A stretch of 25,392 nucleotides of DNA from a virus. Shown here piece after piece: positions 14,470 to 20,279 of this stretch. Numbering within the stretch: the stretch's first letter is position 1; each line of letters starts with the position of its first letter. The stretch lies in IMG/VR virus record IMGVR_UViG_3300044819_000024, positions 1 through 25,392 of that record. One strand, written 5' to 3'. Made by a program: the position numbers and the translations under genes. The notes under the pieces were generated by a model. The model was not told the origin of the DNA. It ran no database searches and saw nothing but the letters and a program-made list of their open reading frames with translations.

Positions 14470-14944
14470 GCGAGCCGGGGTTAACACCATAGTATCAGAG
14501 AAACTGTACCAACGTGCTCAGGTATACACCTGGTCCAGAGAAGCAAAAGTTAATGCCTTCCGCGAGTGGGGTATCAGGGCAGTTATCAACTTCTGGCCGA
14601 AACTCGACCCGGAGATGTGTGACATGGACCTGGACTGGGTTTGGCAGGTTTCCGCCCCCCGGTCTTTAATGATGCTGGGGGACCACATAGACCTGGCAGC
14701 GGAGGCGGCAACAGCCTACTTGAAGAGTAGGCAGGACAGGCGGCTTCTGGTGCTTTGCGAGGCAGGGAAGACCCGTTCAGTATACTTTTGCGTGCTGGTG
14801 GTACAAAAACTGTTAGGGTTGGACTCACAACAAGCACTAAAGTTGGTGCTTGGGGTGGTCCCCACAGCAAAGTTAAAACCAGCTATGCTGGCACGGTTTA
14901 CTCCGCCCCGCGCCGGAGCGACTATAGTTGCATCAGGAGGATAA
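14462..14944 (+). CDS. dual-specificity-phosphatase-like protein
   Basis: A 160-residue protein starting at ATG 14462 inside the previous gene's end. The catalytic loop is VLCEAGKTRS (C99 and R105 of the C-x5-R signature). The His that usually precedes the Cys is Leu, and DMDLDWVW (about 54-61) may supply the general-acid Asp. Such enzymes hydrolyse phosphate esters of proteins, nucleotides, RNA or inositol phosphates. Between an inositol-phosphate synthase and two kinases, small-molecule or modified-base phosphate is a more natural substrate than protein; this is inference. The stop overlaps the ribosome site of the next gene. Confidence 0.75.
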   Translation: MGERAGVNTIVSEKLYQRAQVYTWSREAKVNAFREWGIRAVINFWPKLDPEMCDMDLDWVWQVSAPRSLMMLGDHIDLAAEAATAYLKSRQDRRLLVLCEAGKTRSVYFCVLVVQKLLGLDSQQALKLVLGVVPTAKLKPAMLARFTPPRAGATIVASGG

Positions 14945-14949
14945 ACTCG

Positions 14950-15546
14950 ATGCCCATAGTCATACAACTAGCTGGCACGTCCGGCTCCGGCAAGTCCACC
15001 ACCGTACGACGCGTTTTCGACACCCCCGGTTCCAACCGGGAAACCACCTACGTTGCGGGCCGCAAGGCGCCCCTCGGTTATCTATTGGGGCTACCGGGGG
15101 TGACCTTACCAGTGTTTGTTGTGGGGGCCTACGAGGCGCCGACCGGGGGGTGTGATACGATTAAGGTGCTGGAGGAAGCCTTTGAGCTTGCCCAGGTGAA
15201 ACACGCGGCTGGGCACCACGTCCTCTTTGAGGGACTATTTGCTATGAACCATACCAGAGGGCCGGTACTTGCCCGCCAAGTTGGTATGAGTAATTTCCAC
15301 CTGGTGCGCCTAACAACGCCCTTGGACCTGTGCTTCAAACGGATTAACGAACGGAGGGCGGCAGCCGGACAAGGGCTGTTGGAAGAGCGTGGCCGGGCAG
15401 AGAACGCCCGTAAGAACATCTCCAGTAACCACACTCGTGCCGGCAACTACGCCGCAAAGCTGTCTTTCCTGGGTGCCAAGGTACACCGCACCGAGAGCGA
15501 CGGCGCCCCGGAGCTTATACTGGGACTGTTGAGGGGGGCACAATGA
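14950..15546 (+). CDS. P-loop kinase of the 5-hydroxymethyluracil modification type, copy 1
   Basis: A 198-residue protein starting at ATG 14950, 9 nt after AGGAGG. Walker A is GTSGSGKST (9-17). A family-specific segment VVGAYEAPTGGCDTIKVLEE follows, then HHVLFEGLFAMN (Walker B-like) and an Arg-rich lid (FKRINERRAAAG). P-loop kinases of this sort sit beside dUMP hydroxymethylases and thymine pyrophosphorylases in phages with hypermodified thymidine, where a kinase phosphorylates 5-hydroxymethyl-dU in DNA. Assignment to that exact step rests on family and context. It forms a tandem pair with the next gene (4-nt overlap). Confidence 0.8.
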   Translation: MPIVIQLAGTSGSGKSTTVRRVFDTPGSNRETTYVAGRKAPLGYLLGLPGVTLPVFVVGAYEAPTGGCDTIKVLEEAFELAQVKHAAGHHVLFEGLFAMNHTRGPVLARQVGMSNFHLVRLTTPLDLCFKRINERRAAAGQGLLEERGRAENARKNISSNHTRAGNYAAKLSFLGAKVHRTESDGAPELILGLLRGAQ

Positions 15547-16097
15547 TCGCGATTAATATACGAGGGACGAGTGGCAGCGGCAAGTCCACGCTGGTGCGGG
15601 CGGTGATGCTGCACTACGCGGTCAACACGCCTTGCTTCGTGGAGGGCCGCAAGCAGCCACACCACTACATTTTGTCCAGGGAGGATCGACCCTGCCTGGT
15701 CGTTCCTGGACACTACGCAACGCCCTGCGGGGGTTGCGATACGCTCAAGACTGTAAATGACGTTTACGAGACGGTCAACCTAGCCGTGGCGGCAAAGTCC
15801 AACGTCCTGTACGAAGGTATCATGGTCGCGGACGATACGCGCCGCGCCATCGACCTAAACGCGGCGGCGGACGTCCACGTCATCTTGCTCACCACGCCAA
15901 TTGAGACGTGCTTGGCGTCTATCCAGGCGCGGCGCGCGGCACGTGGCGACGTGAGAGAGCTGAATCCAAAGAAGACTGTCGTCCGTGCTAAGACACACGA
16001 GAACGGGTGCTGGAGGCTGGAGGCGGAGGGCGTGCCGGTGTATCGGCTGGACCGCGACGCCGCGCTAGCAAAAGTGAAGGAGCTGTTGAACCTCTGA
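15543..16097 (+). CDS. P-loop kinase of the 5-hydroxymethyluracil modification type, copy 2
   Basis: A 184-residue paralogue of the gene before it. Walker A is GTSGSGKST (8-16). The conserved middle reads VVPGHYATPCGGCDTLKTVN, next to EGRKQPHHYIL, and LYEGIMVADDTRRA provides the Walker B-like position. TTPIETCLASIQARRAARGD forms the lid region and NPKKTVVRAK a basic C-terminal stretch. It is closer to my memory of the typical phage family than copy 1. It overlaps the preceding gene (ATGATC start within its stop) and the next start (TGATG), so the cassette is translated as one unit. Substrate unproven. Confidence 0.8.
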   Translation: MIAINIRGTSGSGKSTLVRAVMLHYAVNTPCFVEGRKQPHHYILSREDRPCLVVPGHYATPCGGCDTLKTVNDVYETVNLAVAAKSNVLYEGIMVADDTRRAIDLNAAADVHVILLTTPIETCLASIQARRAARGDVRELNPKKTVVRAKTHENGCWRLEAEGVPVYRLDRDAALAKVKELLNL

Positions 16098-16408
16098 TGC
16101 GTCCGATCATCCTAGGCTCTGACCCCGAGGCTCTGTGGCCCTTGCTCCATGAGGTTAGTGGGGTCAGCCGGCAAGACTTTAGAAAGTATTTTATGTACCG
16201 GGGGCCGGACCAGTTTATTTCGCCCCGGGTGGGGGAGATAATAGTGGAAATAAAAGTTGGTTCGCCACTTCTGCCTTTGGTCCGGCAAACTGAGACTGGT
16301 GTGACTCGAATCACCGTGCCCCACCCTGGTGGGTGGAACTCGTGGTACAACGAACCTGCCCACCGCCTGGCGGTGGGGTTGTTGTTGGAGGAGCTGCTAT
16401 GTCTATGA
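16097..16408 (+). CDS. hypothetical protein, 103 aa
   Basis: ATG 16097 overlaps the kinase stop. The 103-residue protein starts MRPIILGSDPEALWPLLHEV and contains PRVGEIIVEIKVGSPLLPLV and PHPGGWNSWYNEPAHRLAVG. No family recognised. Its fixed place between the kinases and the thymidylate-synthase-like gene suggests a link to the modification pathway, but nothing in the sequence shows one. Confidence 0.75.
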   Translation: MRPIILGSDPEALWPLLHEVSGVSRQDFRKYFMYRGPDQFISPRVGEIIVEIKVGSPLLPLVRQTETGVTRITVPHPGGWNSWYNEPAHRLAVGLLLEELLCL

Positions 16409-16683
16409 AGTCACTGTGGAAACCCATCGCGGAACTCAAAGACCGCTACGCCAGCAACCTGCTGCTGTGCGCCCCCGAACTCGCAGACACGGACTGTAAC
16501 GAGGCCGGGGTGGGGATGGGATACTGGCAGGATGACCGAGACGTGCCGCTGGACGACAAACCAGTCACCGGGATAGCTGAATATGGTGGCTTCCTGGCCT
16601 GCAAATGGAACATGATCTCTGACGAATGGAACGAGGTCAGTGTGATTCCAACCCACTTTATGTTGATTGAAGGGCCGAACTGA
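16399..16683 (+). CDS. DUF551-like small phage protein, 94 aa
   Basis: ATG 16399 lies 5 nt after GGAGGAG and overlaps the previous gene by 10 nt; ATG 16405 is an alternative start. The 94-residue product begins MSMKSLWKPIAELKDRYASN and ends with IPTHFMLIEGPN. The opening 'W.PI.el...' and closing 'PTHFM.i..P' frame the DUF551 family, common in phages and of unknown function. It ends on TGATG with the thymidylate-synthase-like gene. Confidence 0.7.
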   Translation: MSMKSLWKPIAELKDRYASNLLLCAPELADTDCNEAGVGMGYWQDDRDVPLDDKPVTGIAEYGGFLACKWNMISDEWNEVSVIPTHFMLIEGPN

Positions 16684-17813
16684 TGCACACCATCAACGTA
16701 AGAAACGTCAACGAAGCCCTCCCCCTGGGCATCGCCTACCTGCAGCGCCACGGGGTCTGGGAGGACACCCGCGCCGGCCGCGCGCTAGTGGCGCCTTGCC
16801 CTGTGGCCACGGTCTACGCCCACCCCCGCGAGCGGGTTATGTTTTCGCCGCTGCGGGACGCTAACCCATTCTTCCACATCGCAGAGAGCTTGTGGATGCT
16901 GGCCGGCCGGCGCGACGCCGCGTTCCTCAACAACTTCGTGAAGGACTTTGGGGCGCGGTTCGCGGAGGAGGACGGCGATATCCACGATGCCTACGGGTAT
17001 CGGTGGCGGCACGCCTTTGGGTTCGACCAGCTGGACGCGGTGGTTAAGCAGCTTTCTGACACCCCCGGTTCACGGCAGGCGGTGATCCAGATGTGGAGCG
17101 CAAACCAGTTTAACGACGACTGCCACGGTAATGAGTGGGCACACGAAGACTTAACCGGGGGGTGGAAAACGCGACCCTGTAACACCCACGCGTATCTGCG
17201 TATCCGCAACACGAACTGGGGGGTTGGTGCCGTCCAAGAAGCAGGGGACGAGGGTACCAACATCGTTGACGCGGTACTTGACATAACGGTGTGCTGCCGC
17301 TCGAACGACATTGTGTGGGGGGCGTACGGTGCCAACGCCGTCCAGTTCTCCACCCTGCAGGAATACCTAGCCGCGCGGCTGGACGTGGGGGTCGGCACCT
17401 ACACGCAGTTCTCGAACAACTACCACATTTACGAGGAGCAACTACTCAAATTAGGTGGACCACCCCCGGCACAGCGGAAATCGGGGGACAAGCTGTGGGA
17501 TGACCGCTACAGTAGCACTCAGGGCCTGGTGCCGCAGCCGCTGGTGCATGACGTAGACGCCTTTGACAAAGAGGTCAAGCTGCTTCTCGGGGCCTACGAG
17601 GGCGTGCTGCGCGGCCAAGAGCCTGATGAACCAGACGCGATGCTTGGGAACTTTCACAACGAGTTCCTGAACACTACCGTGTGGCCCATGCTTATGACCC
17701 ACCGCTCTTGGCGGTTGAAAGATCACCGCGACGCTCTGGGGTGGGCGCAGATGATAGCCGCGCCGGACTGGCAGGCAGTGGCTATCGAGTGGATGCAGAG
17801 GCGCTTAAAATAA
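16683..17813 (+). CDS. thymidylate synthase / dUMP hydroxymethylase homologue
   Basis: A 376-residue member of the thymidylate synthase superfamily. Catalytic Cys166 lies in WKTRPCNTHAYLRIR. CCRSNDIVWGAYGANAVQFS provides the phosphate-binding Arg206 and the Asn218 that favours uracil over cytosine (dCMP hydroxymethylases have Asp here). FSNNYHIYEEQL is the sugar-binding HxY motif. Canonical synthase methylates dUMP; phage relatives beside kinase and pyrophosphorylase genes make 5-hydroxymethyl-dUMP. The cassette argues for the latter, but sequence alone cannot settle it. It is longer than host ThyA (264 aa), through insertions around 140-200 and 255-290 and a C-terminal extension. It starts on TGATG. 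Confidence 0.85.
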   Translation: MHTINVRNVNEALPLGIAYLQRHGVWEDTRAGRALVAPCPVATVYAHPRERVMFSPLRDANPFFHIAESLWMLAGRRDAAFLNNFVKDFGARFAEEDGDIHDAYGYRWRHAFGFDQLDAVVKQLSDTPGSRQAVIQMWSANQFNDDCHGNEWAHEDLTGGWKTRPCNTHAYLRIRNTNWGVGAVQEAGDEGTNIVDAVLDITVCCRSNDIVWGAYGANAVQFSTLQEYLAARLDVGVGTYTQFSNNYHIYEEQLLKLGGPPPAQRKSGDKLWDDRYSSTQGLVPQPLVHDVDAFDKEVKLLLGAYEGVLRGQEPDEPDAMLGNFHNEFLNTTVWPMLMTHRSWRLKDHRDALGWAQMIAAPDWQAVAIEWMQRRLK

Positions 17814-17824
17814 CCGCAACTCAG

Positions 17825-17841
17825 GCAACTCAGGAGGTTGT
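17825..17841 (+). promoter_or_regulatory. Shine-Dalgarno hairpin before GTG 17843
   Basis: GCAAC (17825-17829) pairs with GTTGT (17837-17841, one G-U pair); the loop is TCAGGAG. It sits right after the thymidylate-synthase-like gene and decides the GTG start of a 24-residue protein. Confidence 0.7.
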
Positions 17842-17842
17842 A

Positions 17843-17917
17843 GTGACTGAAGTAGAAATCTTTGGGTGGGTGCTACTCTTTGCACTCGTTATTGGTGGAA
17901 CCGGGGGTGACTTGTGA
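17843..17917 (+). CDS. small membrane protein, 24 aa
   Basis: GTG 17843 follows a hairpin-presented CAGGAGG. The 24 residues are MTEVEIFGWVLLFALVIGGT then GGDL: one hydrophobic helix. The stop overlaps the next start (GTGA). Given the dedicated ribosome site it is probably expressed, at least as a leader that couples translation of the deoxyribosyltransferase-MazG gene. It could be purely a translational-coupling peptide. Confidence 0.6.
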   Translation: MTEVEIFGWVLLFALVIGGTGGDL

Positions 17918-18711
17918 TCAAAATCTACATCGCTGCCCTTTACTCCACCCGTGACCACGTGCGAGAGCACGTGGTGCCAAAACTCGAAGCCTGCGGCTTC
18001 CAGGTCACGTCTCGGTGGCTGTGGGAGGAAGAACCCCCCGGTTTTGAGGAACGAAGTGCCAAAAAGGACCTAGACGACGTGCGCCGCTCCGACGCCGTGC
18101 TGCTTATGACGCTGCCCTACGGCACGATGTATAAGGGTGGGGGGCGGTGTTGGGAGGCAGGGTACGCTATGGGGTTGGGAAAACGTGTCTACGCGGTGGG
18201 TGCACGCGAGATTATCTTTTGCCACCACCCCGAGGTGCTGTCGTTTGCGGGACTTGACGAGATGATGTGGCACCTAGGCAACAACCCCCTGGTCACACGC
18301 CCCCGGCAAATGCTGGACTGGTGCTACAAGACGTTCGGCAGCGTCGCCCCCGGGCACGTGGAGCGGGCAACGCGCCTGTTGGAGGAGGCGGTGGAACTGG
18401 CGCAATGTGCCGGGGTGACCCGGCAGACCGCGCAACGGCTCATCGAGCGGGTGTTTAGCAGACCCCCCGGCAAGATGGCGCAAGAGGTTGGGCAGGTCCA
18501 GAACCTGCTGGAGTGCTTCGCGGAGTGCGTGGGCCTCGATGCAGCTCACGAGGGTCGCCGCGAGTTCGACCGTTGCCGTGCGGTGCCGCAGGAAGAGTGG
18601 GACCGGAGGCATGCGGCGAAGGTGGAGCAGGGGGTGGCCTCGGAGGGGACGGATTGGGACCCGTATGTATCAGAAGGTTGGGACCCGTATGTACCAGAAG
18701 GAGTCGAGTGA
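17914..18711 (+). CDS. nucleoside 2-deoxyribosyltransferase-like / MazG-like fusion
   Basis: A 265-residue two-domain protein. Residues 1-120 match the nucleoside deoxyribosyltransferase-like fold: IKIYIAALYSTRDHVREHVV, FQVTSRWLW, KKDLDDVRRSDAVLLMTLPY, GGRCWEAGYAMGLGKRVYAV. Residues about 148-215 look MazG-like: ATRLLEEAVELAQCAG, then RPPGKMAQEVGQVQNLLECF, with the acidic metal-binding Glu residues in EEAVEL and AQEVG. MazG-type enzymes hydrolyse (d)NTPs to monophosphates. Together they could prune unwanted deoxynucleotides, for example dTTP in a phage that uses modified thymine; inferred. The C-terminal tail is a tandem repeat. Starts by GTGA overlap with the 24-aa gene. Confidence 0.75.
   Translation: MIKIYIAALYSTRDHVREHVVPKLEACGFQVTSRWLWEEEPPGFEERSAKKDLDDVRRSDAVLLMTLPYGTMYKGGGRCWEAGYAMGLGKRVYAVGAREIIFCHHPEVLSFAGLDEMMWHLGNNPLVTRPRQMLDWCYKTFGSVAPGHVERATRLLEEAVELAQCAGVTRQTAQRLIERVFSRPPGKMAQEVGQVQNLLECFAECVGLDAAHEGRREFDRCRAVPQEEWDRRHAAKVEQGVASEGTDWDPYVSEGWDPYVPEGVE
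18654..18701 (+). repeat. 24-bp tandem duplication at the gene's 3' end
   Basis: 18654-18677 and 18678-18701 differ by one base. In frame they encode two copies of (G/D)WDPYV(S/P)E. The second copy also supplies AGAAGGAG, the ribosome site of the gene at 18711. Confidence 0.9.
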
Positions 18712-19511
18712 TGGGCGCCTACGATATGGGTCACATGGACTACCTGGGTGCCGTTTCGGCGGCGGACGTTGCCCACTTAAACGAGAAGGAAGCCACGTAC
18801 CGCGGCAGCTGGAAGAAGCGTGGTGGCGTTGGCGCCGCTATGATGGCCGCACGAAAGTGGGACCGGCTGGAGGTTATGCTGTCCACGGATGAGTTCAAAT
18901 ACGACATCTTCGCCGCGATCGCGGCGGACCCGAGCGGGCGTGACGGGTGCGCGCTGGCAGAGATTCGCGACCTCCGCCGCTATCTGCTGCTCATCGAGGC
19001 GGAGATGGTTAGCCGGGGGGTGGTAGCTTATGGACCGTCAATTTCCAGGTCTAGTGACAATGGCATGAGCTGGAAAGCGGACCCGCCCCCGGTTATGCCG
19101 ACCCCCCAGCCAAGGCTAAAGACACTAGCTGACTTGAAAGCGGAAATGAATGACCGACCCTCCGCATGGGCCGAGGTTCTGGACCGCACCGATAAGGTGC
19201 GCGGGGGCGCGACACCCCCGTCCCGGCCCCCTGTGGTGCAGCGCATCGAAGACGGTCTACTGCCGGCCGGTTACATCGCGGCGGGGGTGACCTACCTAAC
19301 AACGTTCGACCACAGAAAAATACCGCACTACATCGTGAACCGCATATCTGAACCGCGAGAAAAGTTGGACCACCTACCCCGTCTAGCCGTGGAGCTAAAC
19401 AACAAGGAGTACGAGGAAACCCAGCCGCAGTACCAGGGGCTGTACGCCTGGAGTGGCGAGAAGTGGGTGATGCACCCAGACTTTCAGGAGTGTTGGGGGA
19501 AGGAAACATAA
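18711..19511 (+). CDS. hypothetical phage protein, 266 aa
   Basis: ATG 18711 shares one base with the previous stop and follows AGAAGGAG by 8 nt. The N-terminal half (about 1-105) contains EATYRGSWKKRGGVGAAMMA and ARKWDRLEVM, then LAEIRDLRRYLLLIEAEMVS, a pattern common in phage proteins that often sit next to nucleotide-metabolism genes. After a Pro-rich linker (about 118-130), the C-terminal half has VTYLTTFDHRKIPHYIVNRI and LYAWSGEKWVMHPDFQECW. No catalytic motif seen; probably a fusion of two small domains. Confidence 0.78.
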   Translation: MGAYDMGHMDYLGAVSAADVAHLNEKEATYRGSWKKRGGVGAAMMAARKWDRLEVMLSTDEFKYDIFAAIAADPSGRDGCALAEIRDLRRYLLLIEAEMVSRGVVAYGPSISRSSDNGMSWKADPPPVMPTPQPRLKTLADLKAEMNDRPSAWAEVLDRTDKVRGGATPPSRPPVVQRIEDGLLPAGYIAAGVTYLTTFDHRKIPHYIVNRISEPREKLDHLPRLAVELNNKEYEETQPQYQGLYAWSGEKWVMHPDFQECWGKET

Positions 19512-19721
19512 GTGACCGACCGCACCGTGGCGCCGGGCCAAGTCTGGCGCCACTACAAGGGTGGCTTCTACTTCATCGTAGCGGTCGCCAAGCACACCGA
19601 GACGGAAGAGCAGTTCGTGATCTACCGTCTCACCAGCGCCTCTGCTGAGTTTTGGGCGCGGCCGCTGGCGATGTTCCTGAGCTCGGTGGGCGAGCAAATG
19701 AGGTTCGCGAGGGTGAGATGA
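19512..19721 (+). CDS. DUF1653-like protein, 69 aa
   Basis: GTG 19512 follows the previous stop directly, after AAGGAAA. The 69-residue product carries the DUF1653 pattern: PGQVWRHYKGGFYFIVAVAK, HTETEEQFVIYRL, then FWARPLAMFLS and RF near the end. These small beta-rich proteins are widespread in bacteria and phages without a known function. The stop overlaps the next start (ATGA). Confidence 0.8.
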   Translation: MTDRTVAPGQVWRHYKGGFYFIVAVAKHTETEEQFVIYRLTSASAEFWARPLAMFLSSVGEQMRFARVR

Positions 19722-19879
19722 ATAAAGTATGGCTGACAAGTTCTGACATCGAAAGGGCTGGCAACTTTAACTACCCCATCAATCTCGATAATTACAGTGG
19801 TGTGTGGCTCATCCTTGAACGTCCAGAAATGGACCTTCACGGTAGAGTACGATCTGTGTGGGCCAGGAGGGTAAAATGA
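19718..19879 (+). CDS. hypothetical protein, 53 aa
   Basis: ATG 19718 overlaps the previous stop, and the stop overlaps the next start. The 53-residue protein starts MNKVWLTSSDIERAGNFNYP and ends GRVRSVWARRVK. Support is the perfect coupling on both sides; no family recognised. Confidence 0.65.
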   Translation: MNKVWLTSSDIERAGNFNYPINLDNYSGVWLILERPEMDLHGRVRSVWARRVK

Positions 19880-20277
19880 GCAGATCACACTACATCGACG
19901 ACGGTGACGGGTGGCAGACTATCATGTGGCGCGGGGCCGTCAAAAAGGCAGTTAGAGGCAAGCGGGGGCAAGCATTCCTTCAGGAGTTGCTTGCCGCGCT
20001 GGATGCCGTGGCCGGGGGGCGCTTAATTGCCAACGACCTCCAAGATAGCGATGGCGAAGTCTGTGCCCTTGGAGCCATCGGCAAAGCTCGGGGGGTTGAC
20101 ATGACAACGCTCGACCCGGAGGCACCAGAGGCTGTGGCACAAGCGTTTGGGGTAGCTCCAGCGTTGGTGCGGGAAATCGTGTACGAGAACGATGAGGTGG
20201 TCCATGTTCGAGAAACCCCCGAACAACGGTTCTTGCGCGTCCGCACATGGGTTTTGAACCACATCGTTGTCAAATAG
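19876..20277 (+). CDS. conserved phage protein, 133 aa
   Basis: ATG 19876 is chosen over the upstream start because AGGAGG lies 5 nt before it. The 133-residue sequence (MSRSHYIDDGDGWQTIMWRG, KKAVRGKRGQAFLQELLAAL, DGEVCALGAIGKARGVDM, APALVREIVYENDE) is a pattern I know from many proteobacterial phages, where it is annotated hypothetical. It lies directly upstream of DNA polymerase. Function unknown. Confidence 0.82.
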   Translation: MSRSHYIDDGDGWQTIMWRGAVKKAVRGKRGQAFLQELLAALDAVAGGRLIANDLQDSDGEVCALGAIGKARGVDMTTLDPEAPEAVAQAFGVAPALVREIVYENDEVVHVRETPEQRFLRVRTWVLNHIVVK

Positions 20278-20279
20278 AG

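Noticed and set aside
15025-15040. CCCGGTT-CC-AACCGGG palindrome in the first kinase gene
   Set aside because: Short, and explained by an adjacent copy of the frequent CCCCCGGT motif; no positional significance seen.
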